From Aquatica leii (taxonomy: Eukaryota > Arthropoda > Insecta > Coleoptera > Lampyridae), in assembly GCA_035610365.1 (NCBI GenBank), contig CM069435.1, forward strand, positions 8,086,001 through 8,150,000: a DNA stretch of 64,000 nucleotides, written 5' to 3'. The number at the start of each line of letters is the position of its first letter. The first letter of the stretch is position 1. Position numbers and translations under genes: made by a program. The notes under the pieces are model-generated. The model made no database searches. It had not been told where the DNA came from and saw nothing but the letters and a program-made list of their open reading frames with translations. This document shows positions 12,115 to 23,034 of the stretch, in pieces.

Positions 12115-13550
12115 CATTTCACAAAACAATAATAATGCGATTACAGTCCTCAATTTCCATCTAGGCCACCGTGTTACCTCCTGAACTAATAAAATATGTT
12201 TTCTATAAATACGTATCCAAATTGAAAATTGTTATAAAATGCTTAACTCGATAGTTCGATTATAAAAATTTTATAAGCAAACACAATTGAATGTAAACGT
12301 TTTCGTGCTCAAACAGTGTTATAATGCAAGTACCCGGTTCCCTAATTAATACAGTCACGTAGTGCTCTTTTTCACCTTTGAATTCGTAATGTCACGAACA
12401 TGAATTGAGTTTAAATTTGTAAATTAAACAATAATAGGTTTTAAATAATTTTAGTTAACGATGTTTCTTTACGGTTACACAATGGACGTCTTCAAAAAAC
12501 AACTCTTTTATCTACCACTCAATGATACCTACACCTATGCTCAAAAATTCATAGAATTTATTTGATATGTTGAATTTAGAAATACGAGAATGCGATTTCT
12601 AGTGCCAATTGAGTTTATTTGCGACATATTGTCGCATATTTATTCATATAGAAACAAACACTTGATTCCAGACTCACAGCGACGCTTGACGAAATCTCGG
12701 TTTGTGAACAATTCTACACACCCGTAAAACTGGAATTCTACTAAGAAAAAAACGTTTGGCAATTCTAATACGACCACATTTAAAAAGTGCAACATAAATT
12801 GCAAAGATAATTTTTTAATACTCAGATAAATATTTACTTTAACGACGAAAAAGAAAAACATTGACGAAAAGAAAATATGTAAAGTAGAAACTATAAAATT
12901 TTCCTGAAACGTATTTTATGCTTTAAAGTTGTCGACTATTCCGCTATAATTATTTATTGGCCTGAAGAAATGTACACGTTTGTACAAAACGTAACCTAAT
13001 AAAAAAACTGCGTGGTTTTTATGTCCTTCCTAAATGCAATAACTAAAATAATTGACGAATTATCGAATTTTAAACTAATTTATTTATACAGAAAATATTT
13101 ACACGTTTATTAACTACACGAACTAATGATATCTAACGATATTTAAGAAAAACACTCGCACTAATTTATGTATTACAATTAGTAAAATAATGTCCGCGGA
13201 TAACTTCTGTTTATCTAAAACTGACACTTGTTTACATTAAACGCACGTACGTTTACACTTCGTTATATTTATCTCAAACACACGCGTTAATCACTTATTT
13301 ATTTAAACATATTCTTAATACTTCCGACTTCGGATAACTGACCTATGCTCCCTTTGAACCGTTTCTATATATTTCTGTTATCTATCCTGAGAAGTTTCTA
13401 CATGATTCCCAAACCTTCCGAAAGTGGATAATAACTTCGGAAACGCTTCGCGAACGTTTTAATATATTTGAGAAACTAAGAAAAGCGTATAAAAAACCTC
13501 AAAAATGTGGAAGTCTTATACAAAAAAGTAACTGAAAGTATTTGATTCTT
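12115..13550. other. gene-free AT-rich stretch
   Basis: No coding region, RNA gene or element ends could be supported here. Short open frames are random and AT-rich. Confidence 0.55.
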
Positions 13551-13552
13551 TC

Positions 13553-13960
13553 ATGCGTTTAGTGACTGCTCCAGAAAAATCCAGAACGCAATACCATCAC
13601 AAATGTCTTCAAACAACAGAACCAGAAGACATTAAGACGCTGCGCTGGAGCACCTTGGAAAAAGTCCGTTACCAATCTTTTGTAATATCGACAAGCAAAA
13701 ATATTTTCAAGCTTGCTTCTTTGCCACCAGCACGGTATCATGCATTTAAAACGTACCACCAAATTCAAAACTAGCATGGAATCCAAAAAATGCTGAGGAA
13801 TGGGTATAAAAGCTTAGTACACATGGTCCTGCAGCAATGACTGAGACACCTTCACCCAAGATGTTATTGAAAATAGTTGTATGCAAATGTAAAAGATAGT
13901 GCGGCAGAAAAAATGCAGAAAATCTGAAAAGTTGAAGTGCTAAGTTATGTGTGGATTATG
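13553..13960 (+). pseudogene. fragment of a repeated insect gene family, function unknown
   Basis: The open frame reads IKTLRWSTLEKVRYQSFVIS, then ARYHAFKTYHQIQN. After a frameshift come a W-G-W-K-like segment and VVCKCKDSAAEKC, the beginning of a Cys-rich tail. From memory, a multi-copy family in insect genomes has the RYHxFRxYxQVQxW ... CxCxxGC layout. Function is unknown and the copy is broken. I could not search to confirm the family. Confidence 0.4.
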
Positions 13961-13967
13961 TAGTGTA

Positions 13968-14180
13968 GTATTATGCAAAAATTTCGTTTTGCTAGTCCTG
14001 TGATATGGCGTGAACAGAAAAATGACACAACCGACTGCTACTTCTGTTCGGTAGATACATACAGTACGTACGGAGAAAGATTGTTCCATGGACGGATGCG
14101 CACTCGTATAAATGTAAATTTTGCAAGCTTGGAAATTCGGTGATACCAGCGGAGTCGCCGCTAAATTGTTTAAGGATTAA
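13968..14180 (+). pseudogene. N-terminal fragment of the 'VWRE...DCYFC' family
   Basis: The frame gives KFRFASPVIWREQKNDTTDCYFC. This is clearly related to the SMPFAVPMVWREPRCHLTDCYFC segment of the larger gene at 15,161-16,792. Only this zinc-binding-like block survives. It is a second, unlinked piece of the same multi-copy family next to the full-length copy. Confidence 0.6.
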
Positions 14181-14552
14181 CATCTAGTTTGAATATTTTA
14201 AAAAATTGATTCCAAAAATACTGTAATTTTTCATGAGTTTAGCTAGATGTTACTCTTACTTAATGATGTGATGTGTAATTAAAAACCACTAAAATGTTAT
14301 TCTATAATATTGGGAATTCCGATATGACTAATATTATCTGCACTTACGCACCTTCTGTAATAATTAAAAATGCATTCCAAAATGTATTTATTGACATTCC
14401 TGCTAATTTACTTACGAGTTATTATTCCCAGTTTAGTATTGGTCTTGATTTTAAGGCAATTAGTTCGATAATACAATAAAATGAGTTCAACTCTGGGTCA
14501 ACACGGACAAGTAATACATAACCAAACGCGCGAAGTGGTGTATAATGTGTAT
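14181..14552. other. gene-free stretch between element relics
   Basis: AT-rich. A 61-codon open frame (14,294-14,479) has no recognisable features. Confidence 0.5.
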
Positions 14553-14557
14553 AATTA

Positions 14558-14675
14558 CACTGGTCTGCATGAAAATTGACCCTGATACCATTCTTGACGA
14601 TTCTTATGTATAATGACCCCCTGAATCCAAAAATGAGCTCCGTTTTTACCCATCACCCACCTATTTTGGGGGGAC
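14558..14675 (+). repeat. left terminal inverted repeat of the CACTR element
   Basis: It pairs with 16,955-17,084 in inverse orientation. Best-conserved blocks are the terminal CACTRGTCTGCA, GATTCTTATGTA, CCTGAATCCAAA and CATCACCCACC. Small indels lie between blocks. Confidence 0.75.
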
Positions 14676-15160
14676 CCCATTTTTATTTTATTTTTTGCAT
14701 TTTTTTTAGAATTTTAACTTATAGCCGTTAAACATCCCAAAGCAGGTAATAAAATTTATACCAAAGTATATGGCAAAAGTTTTGCTATAAAATTTATATA
14801 GAAATAACAATAAAATACAAATATATAAGAACAGTAAAAAAATATCAATAAACAGTTAGGAAGATTCACTCCACGACGCTGGCGATCTCAATACCACATG
14901 CAGGTTTGAACAGGAATTTTCGACAGGCTTGAACTTGCATTACTCTTCTCATTATATTATATTACAATGTTTGCTTAACTGCTTCGACCAGTACATCTAT
15001 AGCTGTTGAAGAGTTAACTTGTCGACGTTTTAAACGTGCTGGATTTTGTTTTCATTTTTGTTCATTTGTGTAAAACAGTAAAACTACTTTTACTCCGGAT
15101 TTTTTCAAGTGACTAAGTGTGATTTGTGGTTAATGTCGAGCGTTGAATTACTGTTTAATT

Positions 15161-16792
15161 ATGCCACGCGAGTGTAAAAATCATCCCGATAGCTTCTGCT
15201 ATGTCTGCGGGGAATTAACTTTAAAAGCGCAACGAAAAGTTAAAACAGCTTATAAATTGTACTTTGATTGTCAAGTTGGCGACCAGGACAAGACTTAGGC
15301 TCCATCAGTTTGCTGTACGACTTGTTACAGTAGTTTGACCAAATGGCTCAAAGGTACCCGTAAATCAATGCCATTTGCTGTGCCCATGGTTTGGCGTGAA
15401 CCTCGCTGTCATCTTACAGATTGTTACTTTTGTATGACATCCACCGTCGGGTTTTCGAGCAAAAGTAAGCATACAATTCAGTATCCCAATATTCCGTTAG
15501 CTCTAAGACCTGTTCCTCATAACGATACTTTACCAATCCCAAAGCCCCCAAACACTTATACTCTAGAGCCGGAAATTGATTTAAAAGATTCTGAGCCACA
15601 ACCTGGGGCTTCGAATGATACGTTCAATGATGATGAAGAGTATTTCGCAGATTTAGTTTCTCGGCAACCTCACCTCCTCACTCAATCGGAATTAAATGAT
15701 CTTGTCAGGGATTTGCAGTTACTCAAGACTAAATCTCAGCTCCTAGGATCGCGACTTCAACAGTGGAATCTCTTAGAAAAGGAAAAAAAATATCTTCTTA
15801 CAGGACCAGACAAGCAACCCTGAAATGTCTTTTCTCAGAAGATAAAGGTTTAGTGTTCTGTCCTAATGCAAATTTATTGATGACAGAGCTACAGATGCCA
15901 TGTGACCCAGACAAATGGAGACTGTATAGACTCATCAAAGCAAGCTTAAAAGTTGTCCTGTTGGCAAATGGGAATGACTTCCCATCAGTTCCAGTTGCAT
16001 ACTCTGTTGATATGAAGGAAACGTACGAAAACATCTTTAGAATCCTTGACAAAATTAGTTATCATGATTATAAGTGGAAACTTTGCGCTGACTTAAAAGT
16101 TGTTGCTCTACTCACGGGCCTGTAATCAGAATTCACAAAATATTGCTGCTTCCTTTGTGAATGGGATAACCGAGCCCGAGATAAACATTACATCGTACGG
16201 GACTGGCCTCTGCGAGAAAATCTTATTCCTGGTTAGAAAAATGTCGCCCACAATCCTTTGGTTCCGAAGGAAAATATTTACTTACCACCTTTACACATCA
16301 AACTTGGATTGCTCAAGCAGTTTGTGGAAGCAGTGAACAAGACAGGTGGCGCATTTCAATTTTTGAAAACTAAATTTCCTCGTCTTAGCGAAGCTAAAAT
16401 CAAAGAAGGCGTTTTTGTTGGTCCCCAGATTAGACAACTCTTCCAAGATTCGACGTTTATTGAACACCTAAATCGAAAAGAAAAACGAGCCTGGCTTGCA
16501 TTTCAAAAGTAAAGATTATGTCGCTCACGTTGAGGAACTGCTTTTAGCGTACAAGGCCATAGAATGTAACATGTCTCTTAAAGTTCACTTCCTTCACTCG
16601 CATCTGGACTTTTTCCCTGAAAATTTAGGAGCAATCTCGGATGAACACGGGGAACGGTTCCATCAAGACATCGCTAAGCTGGAGAAGAGATTTTCAGGGA
16701 AGTGGAATGCAAGCATGTTGGCGGAGTACTGCTGGTTTTTGAAACGAGAGAGCTGTACCTCAGGGTATAAAAGGAAAGCAAGCACCAAGTAA
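15161..16792 (+). pseudogene. CACTR-element gene: Cys-rich VWRE/GERFHQD family, putative transposase
   Basis: The start is MPRECKNHPDSFCYVCGE, a Cys/His cluster. An in-frame stop near 15,297 falls where the family appears to have Trp, followed by CCTTC, then VPMVWREPRCHLTDCYFC. Next come an acidic linker and LNDLVRDLQLLKTKSQLL. After a shift near 15,790 come LVFCPNANLLM and WKLCADLKVVALLTG. After a shift near 16,115 come FLCEWDNRARDKHY and LPPLHIKLGLLKQFVEA. After a shift near 16,500 come VHFLHSHLDFFPENLG and HGERFHQDIAKLEKRF. I recognise this as a highly repeated, usually 'uncharacterised' arthropod family. Its place inside terminal repeats suggests it is a transposase, with D of CADLK and E of GERFHQD as candidate acidic residues (inference). 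It is broken. Confidence 0.7.
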
Positions 16793-16954
16793 CGATGAAT
16801 ATCTTTTTATTTATTACTGTTTATAGCTAAAATAGTTCTTTTTCCCATTTAAATTAAATTCATGTCCATATATTTATTATTATAATAATTATTATTATCG
16901 TTCGATAAATAAATTATAATTAATTTATCGAAAAGTGGTAAAATTAGAGATTTG

Positions 16955-17084
16955 GAGCTCCCTCAAAAATGGTGGGTGATGGAAGAAAACGGAAGACATA
17001 TTTGGATTCAGGACGTGATTTTACATAAGAATCACCCGGAATAGTGTCAGGGCTCGATAAAAAATATTTTTTTGCAGACTAGTG
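16955..17084 (-). repeat. right terminal inverted repeat of the CACTR element
   Basis: This is the inverted partner of 14,558-14,675. It ends in TGCAGACTAGTG and is flanked by AATTA. Confidence 0.75.
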
Positions 17085-17089
17085 AATTA

Positions 17090-18160
17090 TTTAAAAGCGT
17101 TAAATCCTTCATACACATTCAAACAACTCAATTTTAGATTTAGTTCAAATGTAACATTATAGTAAAATGCTTTATGCAACACCTACAGATTTTTCGGCAG
17201 AGCATTCGGCAGAAGCTTTAACCATTTTATAAAATTTTTGTGGTTCATGTCGTCATAATAGTATCCGGTTTCAAGTCCAAACTTAAAAACAGCCCCGCGC
17301 CGTACGTAAAGGCACAGTCGTGTGGTGCACGACGGCGCCGAAAAGCCTCATAACTCAAAAGTAAAAAAAAGATAAAGCAAAAAACAACATTGTCAAAACA
17401 AAATTTATAATGATAAAAAACCAGTAAGGAATTTGTAGCTATTACATTGTTTCTTATTTGTTTATTTTTTTATTTTTACTCTTTGAGACAAGGGAACCGA
17501 ATTACTTCTCTAAAATTTTCGAAATGAGAGTACCCAATAACAGCATTTATTCGATCGAATACGTAACATGATAACATGAATTGTGTGAACTCAAACAAAT
17601 CTGATTTTATTCACGTTTGAGCTTGAAATTTGACTTGCAACGAACGGACAAGCGTCTTTTTTCCTGTCTGAGCTTGCAATGTACGAAACTTTATATATTT
17701 AAGCGCTGCATCGGCCGCGATTTCATTTGTTGCCTGATGCCCAATCCATAATTAACTTAGCGACGTGAAAAGGTGCATGGGGTAAAGGATGCCTGCTTTT
17801 GACGCTTTAGTTTTATGTAGTTTTACAGACTTTATAGTGATGTGTTTTGTGTTGTGAATTAAGGTGAGTTCATTTAAAATTTATTCTTTATCTTAGATTT
17901 ATTAAAACGTTTAAAACCAAAAACTTGCATCTCAAAAATCCTTATGTATTATTGTTTATATAAACATCATTGTTAATTGAAGTAAATTCAAACAGAATAA
18001 TTTATAAGCACTAATATTATAAAAATTTATAAATTTTGAAATAACTTGAAATAAGTAATGTTGAGAAAATACTTTCGAGTTTGAGTTTGATACTTCGAAA
18101 CATTTCCATTTTTCATGAAAAATTTGTTTATTTGTTTACTTACGTATTAATTTCTTTACA
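17090..18160. other. gene-free stretch, possibly the 5' end and promoter of a hAT relic
   Basis: A TATA-like TTTATATATTTAAG lies near 17,690. A donor-like AAG|GTGAGT near 17,863 and an acceptor-like TTCTTTACAG just upstream of the fragment at 18,169 would make this a 5' UTR exon plus intron. That is a weak inference. Confidence 0.35.
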
Positions 18161-18168
18161 GTATACAG

Positions 18169-18540
18169 GATGTCAGAATAAAAAAAGAAACTGTCTGGAT
18201 ACCAAAATTTGCTGAATAAAAGAAAAAGAGAGAAAAAACTAAAAAAACCAAGTCAAAATTATGCATTTTTTTTCAAAACCCGATTCTACTTTGCGAAATA
18301 TTAATAACAACAATAATACAGCTGAATCCCAATATTCTTAACCTGTACTTGAAACAAGTATCAGCAGCAGACAAGAAACTGATCTTCTAGACACCAATCC
18401 ATCAACATCTTCAAGTTCTGCTGATAATGAGAAATCAACACTTTCAAAAATTACCGAAACGGGAAATATGAGTCAACTTTTAAAAGATGCTGCACTATGG
18501 CGAAAGAAATTACGTCGTAATAATATTGAAATTAAAATAA
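18169..18540 (+). pseudogene. start of a ZMYM1-like hAT transposase, fragment
   Basis: Just after an acceptor-like TTACAG comes an ATG and a KKKLSG-type segment with a Lys-rich continuation and a Ser/Thr-rich stretch. This is the typical start of ZMYM1/TTF-type hAT proteins found repeatedly in insects. Frameshifts follow at once and no downstream domains are present, so only a 5' stub remains. Confidence 0.4.
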
Positions 18541-18599
18541 ATATAATTTCAGGTTGTTCAGTTTTTTTAAATTTTGTTATGTTAAAAATATTTTAGTAT

Positions 18600-21030
18600 A
18601 GTTTTCGTACGGTAGGAATTTCGCCCAGAAATAATTTCATTTTATAGACCAGGGGTCACTAAGAACACTTCCGTTTTGAACGTGTGTTTACGACAGTCCC
18701 AGAGGGTTCCACATCTTAGGTATCTTCTTAAATCACCCACGCGAATGTTGAGTAAACAAGTTGCGGTTTCGGATGTGTTTGTGGAGAGATTTGCTGGGGT
18801 AAGGTTACATTTTCATTTTATAGCGCAATTTGATTTTTCTGTGTTATCATAGCAACTTTGGCTGTCTGAACATGTTGTATTACTTTGGAAAATTTCTATA
18901 ACGAACTAATAAGGCATGCACGGATTATAAGAATTGTCCCGCCTGTATATTCTGATAACCTATGTTAGGTGAGGGCATTGACAACCCCCGTTTAGATTTC
19001 CGTTACTGCATTACAGATTGGAGGACACACCTGTTGAGATACCTTAACCAACTTCGGGAAGCTTAGCGCACTTTGTTTTTTTTATCAATTTTATGAAACT
19101 GAGCAATTTATTTTTGGTAATCGCATATTCGGATACGTTGATTATAAGTAACTTGTTTCTTATATACCATAATTATTTGCTTTGAAATCGGTCGTATACA
19201 CGCACGACTAGATCTAGTACATACATATTACGCTTGTTATTACGACTAACGTATACATTTTTTTTTTGCAAGTAACAAGTTAGCGATGCGCTTTGTTTTG
19301 CTAAACTCATGATAATTGACAGTTTTGTTGTATTCGCCAATGTGAATTTATTTTAATGTAATTTTAAGCCAATTGATTTCTTATATGTACGAGGAGTTGT
19401 CTAATTAGATGGGGTCTGTATTATTAACTGTATTATTAGCTGTACTGCAATATTTGTTGACGAACCCTTATTTCTTATCTATTCGTTTTTAGTCTCTTTC
19501 GCTATCGTTGAAATAAATATATTAGTTGTTATGTTTGTGTTTTGCGATTTGATTCCCTTCAGTATTAGACATATGTAAACAAACTGTAGTGTGTATTTCT
19601 CCAGTTTTAGCGCTCTTTGGTTAATGTTATAATCAGCGCATCGAGCACTACCTACGACTACAATGTACCTGGAATTGATGTTTTATATTCTACATAAAAT
19701 TATTTTATACCATTCTCGTTTTTAAAAACATTTTTACTCATCATTTAGATTGATAGGAAATTTAAAATAAAAATTCTAAACAACGATTCATAAACAAATA
19801 CTAGACTCGTTGTAGCTTAGCTTATCTTTTCCAAGTGATGTACGGTAAGAAACACAAAGCAAGCAACAAAATCTCAAAACATCAAACTTCATTTCACACA
19901 AAATATTTTCAAGGGAAAAGTCACATTCGCAAAGCTCAAATAATAATATTGCGCTCACAAGCGTGTTATGCGAGAGAAGATCGAAAAATTGTGATTCACG
20001 TCCACTGACTCATTTTATGATGGCTTAGATACGTTTGAAAGCATTCGGATAAATGTAAAATGTTCTCTAGACACAATCAATTTTAGAGCCAAAGTGGAAC
20101 TTTCAGAAGTTTAGCCAGACTTTGATTGAATACGCTTGGATTCAATAAATCATTCAATGATTAAATAAACAATTTATATCGCGTGATTCCTGACAATTGC
20201 TTCACCATACTCTAACTAGTTGATGCGCATTTTAAAAAAAAAACAACAAAACTAAATGATTACTGTATTTTACCAGTTTAATAGCGGCTCACAGTTCTAC
20301 AGCTTCTAAGATTATGACACGATTCAAGCTACGTTGCCACACCTTTTTAGATGTAAATGTTGCAAAATGGAGATTTCATCTTTGGAAATATGCATCCACA
20401 ATTTAAAAATTAATTATTTTTTTCAACAGTTTGTCGCGTTCGCGATTTCTTGTCATATCTAAAGAAAACATTTCGCGACGCGAAATAATCGACATGCCTT
20501 TGCATTAAATTCTCTTTTTTTTACCGATTCTACAATTTTTTCTCCTATTAATATTAAACAAATGCGCTACTGACTATAAAAAAGCATTAAAGAGATAAAC
20601 TTTACTCTAACATGAATTCTTTCTCTAGTCTTAACTCATTTATAACGCTAATAATCTTTACAATTGTTTGACTGTTGATACAATTTCGACATGAAAAATT
20701 TACTCAAATTTTATTTTACCTATTTTCGTCTTATGTTGATAACTTTACAGTGAAATCGTTTATGATTTAAACTGGTAATTACTGATAGTTTTTATTATAA
20801 AACTTTATAAATCAAGTTTATTAAATTATTTCGTTTACGCATTTTAAAATTTGAACATAAATTATCGGTTTAGTAGAACATGTGTGTTTCGGTCGAGTTG
20901 CTTTTGGTGACCACCGCGGCTTTTTTTGCGGCTAAAGGTAGCTTTGTCGATGTCGTAATATTACACCAGCATCGAAACCGCCACAATTTTTGTATTGAAA
21001 TGATTTGCTTAATAATTTAAAATAACCAAT
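18600..21030. other. gene-free AT-rich stretch
   Basis: No coding region or RNA gene is supported. A CAGGGGTCACTAAG segment near 18,651 resembles a hAT end, but I found no partner. Confidence 0.5.
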
Positions 21031-21040
21031 AAACTATTAC

Positions 21041-21287
21041 TCTAAAACGGTGCAAGATAAAAGAAAGTTGCACATAAACATTTTTATAGAGGACAAAATT
21101 TACAATTACGTTCAATAGTTTAGAAGATACAAGTGTGCAAAGTTGCACGAAAATTACAATAAAATTCTGTAACTCGTAAAAAAATTACATATAATTATAC
21201 ACTCCCGTGGACTTTTTTGTAGTAAATTTTGTGCTCAATAAATTGTTTATGTGCAATTTTCATCTATATTGTACCGTTTTTGCAGCG
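21041..21287. repeat. imperfect foldback (MITE-like) sequence
   Basis: The arms are about 21,041-21,103 and 21,225-21,287. AACGGTGCAA, GTTGCACATAAACA and ACAAAATTTA on the left return inverted on the right as AACGGTACAA, ATTGCACATAAACA and ACAAAATTTA. There is about 120 bp between the arms and no coding capacity. Target duplication was not resolved. Confidence 0.55.
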
Positions 21288-21559
21288 TACAAAGCGGAAG
21301 CTCGCGCGAATCTAATTCTGTAATTATTATAATCATTTTTCATCACTGCTGAGTGAAATTAAGACTTATTATATTTTTAAAAAATAAAACAAATCATAAG
21401 GAATATCTTGTTTAATAATAATCAAATAATAAATAAATAATAAACACTGCATCCGAAAAATACAAAAAATAAAGTGAAATTGGGCACCACCGCAAGTTCC
21501 AGATTTGTTTCACCAAGAAATTTTACTTCAAAAATAAAAATAAAACATCGTCCCTAACA

Positions 21560-23030
21560 ATAAGTCGGCTATTCGTCCAATGTCCTATGGTTCTGAAACA
21601 CCAGCTCAACAAACAACTCCTAATTTAGATAACATCCTGAGTGAGTCTGAGGCGCATTAACTTCCCAGGAATAATCTAGCTCAGATTTTTCTGTTGACGT
21701 CAACTTTTTCTCAAAGTAAGTTCAACGACCTCGTAAGAAACTTGGGTCTTTCAAAAGAACATTCAGTCAATTACTAGAATCAAGGCTAAAAAACAAAAAC
21801 TGCTGGCATCTGTGATCTCATTTTCGTGGTACAGACATCGAGAAGGAGAATTTACTCAGTTTTTCTCCAAAGAGAAAAATCTGGTTTATTTTATTGTAGT
21901 TTCAAAACGTCGTAGCGGGCGCATCGCCAATTTCTACAATTAGAAAATCACAAAATTTCGATAGCCATCCTGAAAATTCCATCCTGAAAATATATGGCAA
22001 ATGACTAAAGTTTAAGTAATTATTTGCTTTTTTTTTACAATTAATCTCGTTACTGCATTGTATAAAACAGAAGGAATAAATGTCAAGCAAAAACGTACGA
22101 ATAGAACGTGTAAATAAAACGAATGACTACATTTATAAGTTGAATAGAGGGACCAGTGCCACGAGATTTTATAACTACAATAATAATGTACACGAGCTTA
22201 TGAAGTGTTTTAAAATAGAATATGATAAATGAAACTGGCCCAAAATTAATTGACTCGTCTAAAACTAACCTCAAAGCAGTTTTGATGCGTAATGAAAATA
22301 TATTTGCATTCATTCCTATGGGACACTCTGTTCATATAGAAGAAAACTACAAGCATCCATAGATAGTTTGAGAAGATTTCAAAATACTAACCATGTTGTT
22401 GAATCAGCAGAAAGGTTTTACAAAATTTCCTTGCTTGTCAGACAGCTGCACTGAACAAAAACTGACTGGCCTCCTCGAGACAGTTTAACTCCCGGCGAGA
22501 AAAACGTCAATACGATCTTGGTTCCGCCAGAAAATGTGTTACTACTACCTTTTTATATTAAATTGGGGCTTATAAAACAGTTCGTCAAATCACGGCCAAG
22601 ATATAAGAATTGTTTCAGACATTTGTTTTCTACCTTACGGAAACTGTATAAAAACAAGTTAAAAGAGAGAGTTTTCATTGGCCCCGACATAAGAAAACTG
22701 CAAAAGAAACGTGGAATATTTTCAAGAATGTAGTACACAATTTTTTGGGGAATACTAAAAACCTTGACTACAGAAACATTGTAGAACGCATGCTGGCAGT
22801 GTATGAAGCTCAAAGATGCAAGTTGAGCTTAACAGTTCATATATCACACTCTTATATTGACTATTTGCCTGAAAACTTAGAAGCCTACAGTGAAGAACAG
22901 GGTGAAGGATTTCGCTAGGATGTCTGGAATTTTGAGAGGATGGAGATGTCGATATGTTATCCAACTACTATTGTATGCTGAATCGAAAAACCAAAGAAGG
23001 AAAACCGAAACGAGTGCGGAAAAGATTATA
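21560..23030 (+). pseudogene. second, heavily decayed copy of the VWRE/GERFHQD family
   Basis: Blocks match the gene at 15,161-16,792. They are FNDLVRNLGLSKEHS near 21,720, NLKAVLMRNENIFAFIPMGH near 22,265 and VPPENVLLLPFYIKLGLIKQFVKS at 22,518-22,595. Further blocks are KERVFIGPDIRKL near 22,670, LTVHISHSYIDYLPENLEA near 22,835 and EEQGEGF at about 22,895. Many stops and frameshifts separate them. The N-terminal Cys clusters are missing. No CACTR termini were found, so this copy is older or truncated. Confidence 0.7.
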
Positions 23031-23034
23031 AATT

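Larger units (their letters stand above)
14558..17084 (+). mobile_element. DNA transposon with CACTRGTCTGCA ends carrying the VWRE/GERFHQD gene family
   Basis: The left end begins CACTGGTCTGCA. The right end, read inward, begins CACTAGTCTGCA. Similarity between the ends continues inward for about 100 bp with gaps: CCCTGA, then GATTCTTATGTA, CCTGAATCCAAA and CATCACCCACC all recur inverted. The pentamer AATTA flanks both sides (14,553-14,557 and 17,085-17,089), a candidate 5-bp target duplication. The 2,527-bp body holds one gene. The superfamily is unclear: CACTA/Chapaev elements start CACTR but usually duplicate 2-4 bp, while Transib elements start CAC and duplicate 5 bp. The ends are directly visible; class assignment is inference. 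Confidence 0.7.

Noticed and set aside
14558-17084. Calling the CACTR element a Transib or a standard CACTA element
   Set aside because: End sequence resembles both groups only in the first bases, the apparent 5-bp duplication is AT-rich, and the encoded protein lacks recognisable Transib/RAG motifs.
18651-18664. CAGGGGTCACTAAG as the end of another hAT element
   Set aside because: No inverted partner or 8-bp duplication was found nearby.
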